A DNA stretch of 64,000 bases from Rubrivivax sp. (GCA_020248915.1 JADCGP010000006.1:62001-126000); one strand, 5' to 3'. Positions 34,682 through 46,288 are shown, counted from the first letter of the stretch. A program made the numbers and translations. Notes: generated from the letters alone by a model not told the origin.

Positions 34682-37492
34682 ATGACGCGAACCGACCCGC
34701 CCGCCGGCCGCCGACCCGTGCCCGCCACCAGCCCGGATCGCCGGTCGCGCAGCCGCGACCGGGGCGGCCTAGGGCGCCGCGCGGCGGTGGCCCGCGTGCG
34801 GCCGGCGTCGGTGCACCGCACGCTCCCGGCGCTGCTGGCCGGCGCAGCCGCGGCTCTGGCGCCGGCACTGGCCGTCGCGGCCGGGGTGCCGCCCGGGCCC
34901 GGTTCCACGGCAGGGCCGAAGGCGCCGCTGAAGGGGCCGGCGGCGGGCCGCCTGAAGTTGCACGTCCCCAGCCCCGACTGGCGCGACCAGGTCATCTACT
35001 TCGTCATGACCGACCGCTTCGCCGACGGCAACCCGCGCAACAACGACCAGGGCGCCGGCGAGTACGACCCGCGGCGCCGCGACCGCTTCAGCGGCGGCGA
35101 CCTGCAGGGCCTGATCGACCGGCTCGACTACATCCAGGGCCTGGGCGCGACGGCGCTGTGGATCACGCCGCCGGTGCTCAACCAGTGGCTCGACGCCACG
35201 CGTGGCTACGGCGGTTATCACGGCTACTGGGCCGCCGACTTCACCCGCGTCGACCCGCACCTGGGCACGCTGCAGGACTACCGGCGCCTGTCCGACGCGC
35301 TGCACCGGCGCGGCATGTACCTGGTGCAGGACATCGTCGTCAACCACACCGGCAACTTCTTCGACTACGTCGGCGGCTGGGACCCGGCCGACCCGGCCCG
35401 GTTCTGGCAGGCCAACCCCGGCTCGCGGCCGCAGGCGCGGCCCAGCCAGCATCCGTTCGACCTGAACGACCCGCGCGACCCGCGGCAGCGCCGCGCGGGC
35501 ACCTACCACTGGACCCCGGCCGTCGCCGACTACACCGACCGCCGGCAGGAGTTGGACTTCCAGATGTCCGGGCTGGACGACCTGAACACCGGGAACCCGG
35601 TCGTGCGGCGCGCGCTGCGCGCCAGCTATGCGCACTGGATCCGCGAGGTCGGCGTCGACGCGTTCCGGATCGACACCGCGTTCTACGTGCCGCCGGAGTA
35701 CTTCCTCGACTTCCTGCATGCCCGCGACCCGAGGGCGCCCGGCATCGCCGAGGTCGCGCGCCGCACCGGGCGCAGCGACTTCCTGGTCTTCGGCGAGGGT
35801 TTCGGCATCGACCGGCCGTTCGAGGACCTGCAGGCGCGCAAGATCGAGTCGTACATGACCGGGCCCGACGGCCGCCCGGTGCTGCCGGGCATGCTGAACT
35901 TCCCGCTGTACGGCGCGCTGGCGGAGGTGTTCGCGCGCGGCCGGCCGCCGGCCGAGCTCGGCCACCGGATCGCCGCGCTGGCGCGGCTGCACGCGCGCCC
36001 GCACCTGATGCCGGGCTTCCTCGACAACCACGATCTCGACCGCTTCCTCGCCGGCGGCAGCGAGGCGGCGCTGCACCAGGCGCTGCTGGCGCTGTTCACG
36101 CTGCCGGGCATCCCGGTCATCTACTACGGCACCGAGCAGGGCTTGCGCGATCCGCGCGCCTCGATGTTCGCCGCCGGGTGGGGATCGGACGGCCGCGACC
36201 GCTTCGACACCACGGCGCCGCTGTACCGGCACATCGCGCGGCTGGCGGCGCTGCGGCGCGCCGAGCCGCTGTTCTCGCGCGGCCTGCCCACCATGCGCGC
36301 GGCCTCCGAGGCGCGACCGGGCGTGCTCGCCTGGTCGATGCAACACGAGGGGCAGCAGGCGCTGGTGCTGATGAACACCGCCGACGCTCCCGTGCTGGCC
36401 GCGCGCGTGGACACCGGCCTGCCTGCCGGCGCGCGGCTGGCGCCGCTGCTGGCGCTGGGCGTGGAGGCGCACGAGCGCACGGTCGACGCCGACGGCAGCG
36501 TGACCCTGCTGTTGCCGGCGCGCGCCGCGGTGGTCTGGAAGGCGGGGCCCGGGGCCGCGCCTGCTGCGGGCGCAACGGCGGCGGGCCCGGCCCCGATGCT
36601 GGAGCTCGATCCGATCGGAGAGCAGGCGCTCACTGGCGATGCCGTGCTGCGGGGACGCCTGGTCGGCCTCGGCGAGGCGCGCCTGGTCTTCGATGGTGAC
36701 GTGGCGGCCGCCACGTTGGTCCGAGCGGGCCGGGACGGCCGTTTCGAGGCGCGGTTGGACACTGGCGCGCTGGTCGATCCGCGGGTGCGGCACGGCGTCG
36801 TGCTGTGGGGCGGCGACGCGGCACCGCAGGCGGTGTCGGCACTGCGCACGTTCCGCGTCGAGCGGGCCTGGCAGCTGCTCGCCGACGTCGACGACCCGGC
36901 CGGCGACGACCATGGCCCGGACGGCCGCTATGTCTACCCCACCGATCCGAGCTGGGGCGACCGGCGCCAGATGGACCTGCGCTGGGTGCGCGTGTTCGGC
37001 GCTGCCGGCGCGTTGCGCATCGACATCGAGCCGTCCACGATCACCACCAGCTGGAACCCGCCCGCCGGCTTCGATCACGTGCACTACACGGTGTTCATCG
37101 AGTTGCCGGGGCGGCCGGGCGGAGCCACCGTGATGCCGCTGCAGGGCGGCGTGCTGCCCGACGGGATGCGCTGGCACCGGCGGCTGCGTGCCGGCGGCTG
37201 GAGCGCCGCGCTGTTCTCCGACGCCGGCGCCGACGAACGGCAGGAGGGCACACCGGTGACGCCGGGCCCGCAGGTCACGGCCGACCGCGGGCGCGGCGTC
37301 GTGACCATGGTGCTCCCGGCGGCGGCGTTCGGTCCGGGCGGCGCCGGCCCCGGCACCCGCGTCTGGGTGACCACCTGGGACTACGACGGCGGCTACCGGG
37401 CGCTGCAGGCCCAGCCGGCGCCGTTCGCGATCGGCGGCGCGGCATCGGGCCCGAAGGTGATGGACAGCTCGCGGGTGATCGTGCTGCCCTGA
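34682..37492 (+). CDS. Exported GH13 alpha-amylase with C-terminal glucodextranase-like domain
   Basis: A 936-residue enzyme. An Arg-rich N-terminus and hydrophobic segment (about residues 43-63, cleavage near AVAAG) indicate export. The GH13 barrel starts QVIYFVMTDRFADGNPRNND, typical of secreted alpha-amylases and CGTase-like enzymes, with DIVVNHTG, Asp331 (AFRIDTAF), Glu372 (FGEGFG) and Asp451 (LDNHDLDRF). After about residue 640 comes a beta-rich module, then a domain beginning LLADVDDPAGDDHGPDGRY that resembles the DOMON-like C-terminal domain of glucodextranases and some amylopullulanases. I infer secretion and action on starch. Confidence 0.88.
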   Translation: MTRTDPPAGRRPVPATSPDRRSRSRDRGGLGRRAAVARVRPASVHRTLPALLAGAAAALAPALAVAAGVPPGPGSTAGPKAPLKGPAAGRLKLHVPSPDWRDQVIYFVMTDRFADGNPRNNDQGAGEYDPRRRDRFSGGDLQGLIDRLDYIQGLGATALWITPPVLNQWLDATRGYGGYHGYWAADFTRVDPHLGTLQDYRRLSDALHRRGMYLVQDIVVNHTGNFFDYVGGWDPADPARFWQANPGSRPQARPSQHPFDLNDPRDPRQRRAGTYHWTPAVADYTDRRQELDFQMSGLDDLNTGNPVVRRALRASYAHWIREVGVDAFRIDTAFYVPPEYFLDFLHARDPRAPGIAEVARRTGRSDFLVFGEGFGIDRPFEDLQARKIESYMTGPDGRPVLPGMLNFPLYGALAEVFARGRPPAELGHRIAALARLHARPHLMPGFLDNHDLDRFLAGGSEAALHQALLALFTLPGIPVIYYGTEQGLRDPRASMFAAGWGSDGRDRFDTTAPLYRHIARLAALRRAEPLFSRGLPTMRAASEARPGVLAWSMQHEGQQALVLMNTADAPVLAARVDTGLPAGARLAPLLALGVEAHERTVDADGSVTLLLPARAAVVWKAGPGAAPAAGATAAGPAPMLELDPIGEQALTGDAVLRGRLVGLGEARLVFDGDVAAATLVRAGRDGRFEARLDTGALVDPRVRHGVVLWGGDAAPQAVSALRTFRVERAWQLLADVDDPAGDDHGPDGRYVYPTDPSWGDRRQMDLRWVRVFGAAGALRIDIEPSTITTSWNPPAGFDHVHYTVFIELPGRPGGATVMPLQGGVLPDGMRWHRRLRAGGWSAALFSDAGADERQEGTPVTPGPQVTADRGRGVVTMVLPAAAFGPGGAGPGTRVWVTTWDYDGGYRALQAQPAPFAIGGAASGPKVMDSSRVIVLP

Positions 37493-37543
37493 GTGCCCTG
37501 AGTGTCGCCACGGCGCGCCGGACGTCTGCGCGGGGCCGCCGAA

Positions 37544-37580
37544 GAAAAAGGCCGGCCACGCCCGAGGGCGCGCCGGCCGG
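37544..37580 (-). terminator. Rho-independent terminator for small secreted protein gene
   Basis: Read on the minus strand, a GC hairpin with arms GGCCGGC...GCCGGCC is followed directly by TTTTTC. It lies about 40 bases beyond the stop of the 65-residue gene at 37622-37819. This is the clearest intrinsic terminator in the window. Confidence 0.75.
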
Positions 37581-37621
37581 ATGCGGAGCGGCCCGCGGTG
37601 CGAGCCGGCGTCCGTGAGCGA

Positions 37622-37819
37622 TTACTTCTTCGGCTCGTCCTTCTTGGCGGCGGGCGCGGCGGCGGCCGGCTTCGCGGCCGGCTTGGCGTCCTTGGCCGGA
37701 GCGCTGGCGGGCTTGGCCGGCGCGGCGGCCGGCTTGGTGCCGGCCTGGGCGGCAGGCTGGGACGCGAAGGCGGCACCGGCGAACGCGGTGGCGACGAGGG
37801 CTGCGAGGATCTTGCTCAT
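37622..37819 (-). CDS. Small Ala/Lys/Pro-rich secreted peptide
   Basis: A 65-residue protein: a signal peptide (MSKILAALVATAFAGAAFAS, cleavage near residue 20) followed by a low-complexity tail of Ala, Pro and Lys (AAPAKPASAPAKDAKPAAK) ending in KKDEPKK. No known domain. Such basic AKP-rich periplasmic peptides are common in Burkholderiales but uncharacterised. A strong intrinsic terminator follows, supporting a real monocistronic gene. It lies between the GH13 gene and glk with no obvious link to starch use. Confidence 0.65.
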   Translation of the reverse strand: MSKILAALVATAFAGAAFASQPAAQAGTKPAAAPAKPASAPAKDAKPAAKPAAAAPAAKKDEPKK

Positions 37820-37916
37820 GTCGATGGACTCGTAAAGGGAAGGTTGACGGAAACTCGGGCCTGCGCCCGAACCCCCTCAACGCACAGGGCTGAAGGCGGT
37901 TGACGCGCCGCCTTGC

Positions 37917-38939
37917 TCAGCCATCGGCCTGATCGAGTGCGCAGGCCGCTCCGTCCAGCGCCGCCAGCGTGTCGGTGACCAGCCAGGTCGGGAAGGCTTG
38001 CAGGTAAGAGGCGAAGCGGCCCTTGGCCTCGAATCGCCCCCGGAACTTGGATGTGAGGAAGCGCTCACCTAATCGCGGGACGATGCCACCGCCCACGTAG
38101 ACGCCGCCACGCGCACCGAAGGTCAGCGCGACGTTGCCCGCAAAGCCCCCGAGCAGGGCGCAGAACACGTCCACGGTGCGCACGGCCAGAGCATCGCTGC
38201 CATCCAGGCAGGCCGCCACGATGGCCGGCGCGGCCGGCGGCATGCCCGGATGGGGCGCCCCCTCGACCTGGGCCACTGCGCCGTAGAGCACCGGCAGCCC
38301 AATGCCCGACAGCAGCCGCTCGGCCGACACGTGCGCGTACTCGCGCCGTACCGCACAGAGCAGCGCAGCCTCGAAGTCGTCTCCGGCGGCGAGGGTCGCA
38401 TGCCCGCCCTCGCCGGGGACGGCGATCCAGCGCCCGGCGTCACCGGCCACCAGACCGGCCACGCCCAGCCCGGTGCCCGGCCCGATCACGGCGCGTGCCG
38501 CCAGAGGGGGCCCCGCCAGAGCCGGCCCGATTGGCTGGACCTTCGCCGTGCCCAGCCGGGGCAGCGACAGCGCGAGCGCCTCGAAGTCGTTCAGCACGAC
38601 CAGGCGCTGCAGCCCGAGCTCGCGCTGCAGGGCGCAGACGGAGAACGACCAGCCGCTGTTGGTCAGTGCGACCTCGTCGCCGGCGACCGCGGTCGCCACC
38701 GCGAACGCCGCCGCGTGCGGCACGCTGTCCCGCGGTCCGAGCCGCGTCGCCAGGTCGGCCAGGTAGGCGCGTGCCGCAGCCGCTGGCGTCGGGTGGTCGG
38801 CCGTGACCAGCGTCCGAACCTCGGCGACGCCGAGTCCGTCCGTCCCAAGCCAGCCGAAGCGCGCGTGAGTACCGCCCACGTCGGCCAACAGCCATGGGCG
38901 CGAGAGCGGCCGCGGTCGCGGGGCCGGCAGTGCGCTCAT
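37917..38939 (-). CDS. glk: Glucokinase
   Basis: A 340-residue bacterial glucokinase (Glk family, ATP-dependent), making glucose-6-phosphate from glucose released by maltodextrin breakdown. Motifs: LADVGGTHARFGW near residue 18 (phosphate 1), VLNDFEALAL, VIGPGTGLGVAGL and the VPGEGGHATL segment, then [13 protein letters not shown]. It is paralogous to the N-terminal domain of the HexR fusion encoded divergently at 39261. A HexR-like site lies 98 bases upstream. Length is slightly above E. coli Glk (321) because of about 15 extra N-terminal residues. Confidence 0.92.
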   Translation of the reverse strand: MSALPAPRPRPLSRPWLLADVGGTHARFGWLGTDGLGVAEVRTLVTADHPTPAAAARAYLADLATRLGPRDSVPHAAAFAVATAVAGDEVALTNSGWSFSVCALQRELGLQRLVVLNDFEALALSLPRLGTAKVQPIGPALAGPPLAARAVIGPGTGLGVAGLVAGDAGRWIAVPGEGGHATLAAGDDFEAALLCAVRREYAHVSAERLLSGIGLPVLYGAVAQVEGAPHPGMPPAAPAIVAACLDGSDALAVRTVDVFCALLGGFAGNVALTFGARGGVYVGGGIVPRLGERFLTSKFRGRFEAKGRFASYLQAFPTWLVTDTLAALDGAACALDQADG

Positions 38940-39036
38940 CGGCTCGGCGCCGCCCGGTCCGGCTGACCCGGCCCGGTTCGAGACGGTCGAACAGCCACCA
39001 CCCGCACTCCCCTAGTTCTTCGACTCACATCGATAC

Positions 39037-39051
39037 AGTAGCAAAACTACA
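39037..39051. promoter_or_regulatory. HexR-like operator between glk and glk-hexR
   Basis: AGTAGCAAAACTACA matches the palindrome at 9 of 10 arm positions and extends outward symmetrically (CAGTAG...CTACACTG). It lies 98 bases from glk and 210 bases from the fusion gene. Confidence 0.65.
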
Positions 39052-39124
39052 CTGCCGCCTCAATCCCGACAAGCCCGGCCGCGTCGGCGACCTGAGGGAA
39101 ACAGATTCCCGACCGCCAAGATGC

Positions 39125-39139
39125 TGTAGTCGAGCTACC
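39125..39139. promoter_or_regulatory. HexR-like operator before glk-hexR
   Basis: TGTAGTCGAGCTACC matches the palindrome at 9 of 10 arm positions and lies 121 bases upstream of the fusion gene ATG. A site here would make the regulator autoregulated. Confidence 0.6.
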
Positions 39140-39260
39140 GGATGCCGGTGTTGAAGATGCGTCGATCCGAGGGACTGCGGAGATGCCGAACCCCGCTCAG
39201 CGAGGATATCGTCGAATGCCGCCGCGTTGCATCGACCCGTCCGACGGAGAGTCCACTGCC

Positions 39261-41216
39261 ATGACCCGCTTCCCGAGCCCGCGCCTGCTGGCCGACATCG
39301 GCGGCACCTACGCACGCTTCGCGCTCGAGGTCGCACCGGGCGAGTTCCGCGAGGCCGTCTCGCTGCCCTGCCGCGAGCATGCCGACTTCCACGCCGCGGT
39401 CCGCGCCTACCTCGGCGGCCTGCCGGCGGGCGAGCACGGGCCGATCGAGCACGCGGCGATCGCGATCGCCAACCCGGTCGAGGGCGACCACGTCCGGATG
39501 ACCAACTACCACTGGCAGTTCTCGATCGAGGAGATGCGCGCGCGGCTCGGGCTGCAGACCCTGGTGGTGGTCAACGACTTCACCGCGCTGGCGATGGCGC
39601 TGCCGCGCCTGGCGCGGCACGAGCGGCGCCAGGTCGGCGGTGGCGAGCCGCGGCCCGACAGCGTGGTCGGCCTGCTCGGCGCCGGAACCGGGCTGGGCGT
39701 CAGCGGCCTGATCCCGGCCGCCGGCGGCTGGGTCGCGCTCGGCACCGAGGGCGGGCACGCGGCATTCGCGCCGCGCGACGAGCGCGAGCTGGCGATCCTC
39801 GCCTACGCCGCGCGGCGCTACCCCCACGTCTCCTTCGAGCGCCTGGTGTCGGGCCCGGGCATCGAGCTCGTCCACGCCGCGCTGGCCGAGCAGCGGGGCA
39901 TCGGCGGCGCGCCGCTGCCGGCGCGCGAGATCACCCGCCGCGCGCTGGAGGACGGCGACGCGCTGGCGCTGCAGACCATCGAGATCTTCTGCTCGATGCT
40001 GGGCACCGCGGCGGCCAACCTCGCGGTGACGCTCGGCGCCCATGGCGGCATCTACATCGGCGGCGGCATCGTGCCGCGCCTCGGCGCGCTGTTCGACCGC
40101 TCGGGCTTCCGCGCCCGCTTCGAGGACAAGGGGCGCTTCTCGGACTACGTGCGCGCGATCCCCACCTACGTAATCACCGCCGAGCATGCCACCTTCACCG
40201 GCGTCTCGGCGATCCTCGCGCAGCAGCTGCGCGAGCTCGAGGGCCGCCCCGGGGCGGCGATGCTGGCGCAGATCCAGCGCGCGCGCGAAGGGCTGTCGCC
40301 GGCCGAGCGCCGCGTCGCCGACCACGTGCTCGCCCACCCAAGGGCCGCGCTGGCCGACCCGATCGCCACCATCGCACGCGACGCCGGCGTCAGCCAACCC
40401 ACCGTGATCCGCTTCTGCCGCACGCTCGGCTGCGAGGGCCTGTCGGACTTCAAGCTGCGGCTGGCGTCCAGCCTGGCCGGCACGGTGCCGATCACGCACA
40501 CGCAGGTGACCGACGACGACTCGACGCTGGAGCTCGGCGTCAAGGTGCTGGGCAACACCGCCAGCGCGATCCTGGCGCTGCGCGAGCAGCTCAACCGCGA
40601 GCTGCTGTCCCGGGCCATCGAGCTGCTGTCGGCGGCGCGCCGGGTCGAGTTCTACGCGGTCGGCCACTACGGCGTGGTGGCCGACGACGCGCACTTCAAG
40701 TTCCTGCGCTTCGGCGTGCCCTCGGCCAGCGTCACCGACCCGCGGCTGCAGCTGCTGGCTGCTAGCGTGCTCGCGCCGGGCGACGTGGCTGTCGTCGTCA
40801 GCAGCAGCGGGCGCATCGACGAGCTGCTCGGCGTGGTCGACGCGGCGCGCGCCCGGGCCGTGCCGGTGGTCGCCGTCACCGCGGGCAACTCGCCGCTGGC
40901 GCGCCGCGCCGACGTGGCGCTGATCGTCGACCACGTCGAGGACGTCGCCACCCAGGTGCCGATGGTCAGCCGCATCCTGCACCTGCTGGTGATCGACATC
41001 CTGGCCGTTGGCGTGGCGATGCGGCGCGGCGCCGAGTTGGTGCCGGCGCTGCCGCCGGGGGCGGCCGACGGGCTGGACGAGGCGCCCCCGGGCCCGCAGG
41101 CAGCGCCGGCGCCCGAGGCCGCTGCCGCTGCAGCAGCAGCGCCGGCGGCGCGCCGTGCCGCGCCCGGGGTCAGCACGGCCGGGCCGCTGTCGCGACTGAC
41201 GTCGCACAGCCGCTGA
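39261..41216 (+). CDS. Bifunctional glucokinase / HexR (RpiR-family) regulator
   Basis: A 651-residue fusion. Residues 1 to about 325 form a glucokinase ([56 protein letters not shown]). Residues about 330-410 form the RpiR-type helix-turn-helix ([38 protein letters not shown]). Residues about 440-600 form a SIS sugar-phosphate-binding domain ([25 protein letters not shown]), followed by a low-complexity Ala/Pro tail. HexR represses glucose and central carbon genes and is released by 2-keto-3-deoxy-6-phosphogluconate in characterised bacteria. The ATG at 39261 has a GGAGA ribosome site. This gene is the likely source of the protein that binds the palindromes across the locus. Confidence 0.93.
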   Translation: MTRFPSPRLLADIGGTYARFALEVAPGEFREAVSLPCREHADFHAAVRAYLGGLPAGEHGPIEHAAIAIANPVEGDHVRMTNYHWQFSIEEMRARLGLQTLVVVNDFTALAMALPRLARHERRQVGGGEPRPDSVVGLLGAGTGLGVSGLIPAAGGWVALGTEGGHAAFAPRDERELAILAYAARRYPHVSFERLVSGPGIELVHAALAEQRGIGGAPLPAREITRRALEDGDALALQTIEIFCSMLGTAAANLAVTLGAHGGIYIGGGIVPRLGALFDRSGFRARFEDKGRFSDYVRAIPTYVITAEHATFTGVSAILAQQLRELEGRPGAAMLAQIQRAREGLSPAERRVADHVLAHPRAALADPIATIARDAGVSQPTVIRFCRTLGCEGLSDFKLRLASSLAGTVPITHTQVTDDDSTLELGVKVLGNTASAILALREQLNRELLSRAIELLSAARRVEFYAVGHYGVVADDAHFKFLRFGVPSASVTDPRLQLLAASVLAPGDVAVVVSSSGRIDELLGVVDAARARAVPVVAVTAGNSPLARRADVALIVDHVEDVATQVPMVSRILHLLVIDILAVGVAMRRGAELVPALPPGAADGLDEAPPGPQAAPAPEAAAAAAAAPAARRAAPGVSTAGPLSRLTSHSR

Positions 41217-41258
41217 GCCGGCGCGCCGCGGCCCGGCGTCCTGCGGGTGCGGCCCCCG

Positions 41259-41264
41259 TAAAAT
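41259..41264 (+). promoter_or_regulatory. Probable -10 box before SAH riboswitch
   Basis: TAAAAT stands out in a GC-rich gap and would place transcription start near 41271, just where the riboswitch begins. I see no good -35 hexamer, so this is a partial promoter call. Confidence 0.45.
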
Positions 41265-41271
41265 CGCGTCT

Positions 41272-41374
41272 CGTCCTCGAGGAGCGTTGCGACGGGGTCC
41301 CGGCACTGCCGGCCCGCCAGGCTCGGGGCGCCGCGCCCGGACCGCCCGGGCGACGGCCGGCAACGGCGCTCGCG
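41272..41374 (+). ncRNA. S-adenosylhomocysteine (SAH) riboswitch
   Basis: The gap before metH contains the conserved core elements of the SAH riboswitch in order: CGAGGAGCGTTGCGAC at about 41278, CCAGGCTCGG at about 41317, and AACGGCGCTCG at about 41362. The CCGAG/CTCGG-type and GAGCG/CGCTC complementarities needed for the stem and pseudoknot are present, with GC-rich hairpins between. Known SAH riboswitches occur in beta- and gammaproteobacteria upstream of ahcY, metH and metF and switch these genes on when SAH rises. It ends about 20 bases before the metH ATG, so it could act on translation. Confidence 0.82.
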
Positions 41375-41394
41375 CACCCGCACACCGCGCCGCC

Positions 41395-44142
<2,748 letters not shown>

Positions 44143-44295
44143 GAGGGCGAGAGGCCCGGGCTGGAGAGGGCTGCGTCGCGGCCCGGTTCGGCCTCGGCCA
44201 TACCCGCATGCGCAACGGCGCGCATGCCGACATCGGCCGGCGTGCGCGCCACCGCGTCCTGGGTGGCGCACTTCGCGTCGCCGCGGCCAGCGGAC

Positions 44296-44940
44296 TCAGC
44301 GCCGCGCGTCGGCCACGAAGGGGTTGCTGCGGCGCTCGGCGCCGAAGGTGCTCTCCGGGCCGTGGCCGGGCACGAACACCGTCTCGTCGCCCATCGGCCA
44401 CAGGCGCCCGCGGATGCTCGCGACCAACGTGTCGAAGTCGCCGCCCGGGAAGTCGGTGCGGCCCACGCTGCCGGCGAACAGCACGTCGCCGACGAACGCG
44501 GTTCGCGTGCCCGGGTCGTGGAACACCACGTGGCCCGGCGTGTGCCCCGGGCAGTGCCGCACGGCCAGCGTCACCGCGCCGACCTGCACCGTGTCGCCGT
44601 CGACCAGCCAGCGCGACGGCTCGAACGATTCCGACGGCCCGAGGCCGAACATCCGCCCCTGCTGCGCGAGTGCGTCGATCCAGAAACGGTCGCCCTCGTG
44701 GGGGCCGACGATCGGCAGCCCCTGCTCGCGCGCCAGCTGGCCCGCAGCGCCGGCGTGGTCGATGTGCGCGTGCGTCAGCAGGATCTGGCGCAGCCGCACA
44801 CCGGCGCGTGCCACGGCGGCGAGCAGCCGCGCGGGCTCTCCGCCCGGGTCGATCAGCGCCGCCTCGAGGGTGTCGCTGCACCAGACGAGGCTGCAGTTCT
44901 GCGCGAAGGCGGTGACGGGAAGGGTCTGGCGTTGGAGCAT
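44296..44940 (-). CDS. MBL-fold metallohydrolase (glyoxalase II-like)
   Basis: A 214-residue metallo-beta-lactamase-fold hydrolase with the metal motif THAHIDHAG (about residue 56), CPGHTPGHVVF (about 129), FVGDVLFAGSVGRTD (about 148) and a final PGHGPES. This pattern is typical of YcbL-type glyoxalase II-like enzymes. The role is probably thioester hydrolysis or detoxification; the substrate is unknown. It is convergent with metH and not linked to it by an operon. Confidence 0.87.
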   Translation of the reverse strand: MLQRQTLPVTAFAQNCSLVWCSDTLEAALIDPGGEPARLLAAVARAGVRLRQILLTHAHIDHAGAAGQLAREQGLPIVGPHEGDRFWIDALAQQGRMFGLGPSESFEPSRWLVDGDTVQVGAVTLAVRHCPGHTPGHVVFHDPGTRTAFVGDVLFAGSVGRTDFPGGDFDTLVASIRGRLWPMGDETVFVPGHGPESTFGAERRSNPFVADARR

Positions 44941-45049
44941 CGGACGGGCGGGACTGACCGTCCGGGCATTTTCGCCTCCCGCGCCGCGGGGGATCGCGGT
45001 GGGGTGCGGCGGGGCGCTGCGACGCTCGGCCGCAAGCGAGCCAGCGCGG

Positions 45050-45076
45050 CGCCGGAGGGGGATGGACCCTCCGGCG
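45050..45076 (-). terminator. Terminator-like hairpin
   Basis: Ten-base arms CGCCGGAGGG / CCCTCCGGCG with a seven-base loop lie 22 bases beyond the stop of the small secreted protein gene at 45099. There is no T tract. Confidence 0.45.
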
Positions 45077-45098
45077 CGCCTCCCGACCGGGAAGCCGG

Positions 45099-45338
45099 TC
45101 AGATGCCGAGGATCTTCTTCGCCTCGGCCAGCAGCTTCATCGAGTCGTCGTGCTTGCCGGCCTTGTGTGCCGCCTCGCCATCGGCGCGCAGCTTCTGCAC
45201 CTTGGCCTTGTCGGCGTCGGACAGCTTCGGGTTGGTGGCCATGCGCGCGTCGATCGCGGCCATCTCCTTCGGGCAGCCGTGGGCGAAGGCCAAGCCGGCG
45301 CTGCAGGCCAGCAGCAGGGCGAACAGGGGCTTCTTCAT
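45099..45338 (-). CDS. Small secreted helical protein
   Basis: A 79-residue protein with a clean signal peptide (MKKPLFALLLACSAGLAFAH, cleavage about residue 19) and a helical, lysine-rich mature part (DADKAKVQKLRADGEAAHKAGKHDDSMKLLAEAKKILGI). One Cys remains in the mature form. Small periplasmic proteins like this are common in Burkholderiales; I know no function. The start at 45338 gives the signal peptide; the frame continues upstream without it. Confidence 0.75.
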   Translation of the reverse strand: MKKPLFALLLACSAGLAFAHGCPKEMAAIDARMATNPKLSDADKAKVQKLRADGEAAHKAGKHDDSMKLLAEAKKILGI

Positions 45339-45448
45339 GGTGAACTCGCAGGTAAAGGACACGCCGACATCGGCGAACCTCAAATCTTGACGCGCCCTCT
45401 TGGTGATGACGTCAACGGGGTTATTCCGGCGAGGGCGGGCCACCCCGA

Positions 45449-46255
45449 TCAGCGCACCGGCACCAGGATCTCGTGGCGGCGCAGGAACGGCACCGACCAC
45501 GGCGGGTTGTAGCGGGCCAGCTGGGCCGGCCCGGCCGGCTGCAGGCCGCGCCCCGCCATCCACGCGCGCAGCGCCTCCGTCTCGGCCGCCACGCGGGCGT
45601 CGGTGATGAAGCCCGAGAAGGTGCGCGCAGCCACCTGCTGGGCGGGCACCTCGCGCAGAGCGACGCGGGGGTCGGTCGGCACCGGCAGCGTCGCGAGCGT
45701 GTACTTCGCGGGCATGACGAAATGGATCCGCCAGCGCCCCGGATCCGCCGAGGGGCCGCTGCCTTCGCCGGCTCCTGACGGCACGGCGCCACCTGCCGGC
45801 GCCGAGCGCTCCACCGGCGTGCCGCCGCCTGCCGGGGCCAGATCCACCGTGACTGGTGCCGTCATCGCGATGCGCTCGCTGCGCGGCTCGATCGTCACCG
45901 GTGCGGTCATCGCGATGCGCTCCGGGGTGTCGCTGCTGCGCGAGCGGTTGGCGCCGAAGATGTAGCCCGCGATGGCGCGGAACCCGGCGTTCGAGCCCTC
46001 CGAGAGCGTGCCGGTGACCCAGGTCTCGGCCACGATCATCGGCGCGTAACGGCGCAGCTCGTTGGCGCCGTCGACCAGTGCACGCTCGAACGCGGGTTCC
46101 TCGATGGCCATGGCGGGCGGTGCGGTCAGCAGGCAGGCTGCGGCGAGCAGGGCGGACGCGGCGGCACGAAGGCCGGTGCGGCGCAGGTCCGGGTGCGGGC
46201 GCTGGGCCGGGGCGGCGATCACCTCGGGAGCAGCTGGGGGGACAAGACGAGACAT
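45449..46255 (-). CDS. SOUL family heme-binding-type protein
   Basis: A 268-residue protein with a signal peptide or anchor (about residues 28-50) and a SOUL/HEBP domain: IEEPAFERALVDGANELRRYAPMIVAET, FRAIAGYIFGANRS, the hallmark ERIAMTAPVT, and FVMPAKYTLATLP. The ERIAMTAPVT segment occurs twice about ten residues apart, encoded by near-identical DNA; a Gly/Ser/Pro-rich insert separates it from the second half. The family binds heme or tetrapyrroles in some members, but prokaryotic function is unclear. Confidence 0.85.
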   Translation of the reverse strand: MSRLVPPAAPEVIAAPAQRPHPDLRRTGLRAAASALLAAACLLTAPPAMAIEEPAFERALVDGANELRRYAPMIVAETWVTGTLSEGSNAGFRAIAGYIFGANRSRSSDTPERIAMTAPVTIEPRSERIAMTAPVTVDLAPAGGGTPVERSAPAGGAVPSGAGEGSGPSADPGRWRIHFVMPAKYTLATLPVPTDPRVALREVPAQQVAARTFSGFITDARVAAETEALRAWMAGRGLQPAGPAQLARYNPPWSVPFLRRHEILVPVR

Positions 46256-46267
46256 CATTCCCCGATG

Positions 46268-46288
46268 CTATGGCCTATGGCCTATGGC
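46268..46288. repeat. Three tandem copies of CTATGGC before SOUL gene
   Basis: Three perfect head-to-tail copies of CTATGGC lie 13 bases upstream of the SOUL gene start, in the region expected for its promoter or leader. Confidence 0.85.

Larger units (their letters stand above)
38940..39260. other. Divergent regulatory region between glk and glk-hexR
   Basis: About 320 bases without a gene. It holds two HexR-like palindromes (39037 and 39125) and the promoters of both divergent genes. A-rich stretches around the first site (GATACAGTAGCAAAAC) are conspicuous in this GC-rich genome. No small coding frame is convincing. Confidence 0.7.

Noticed and set aside
41287-41394. metH start upstream at 41287
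   Set aside because: It would translate the riboswitch; ATG 41395 gives the standard N-terminus of the split MetH type.
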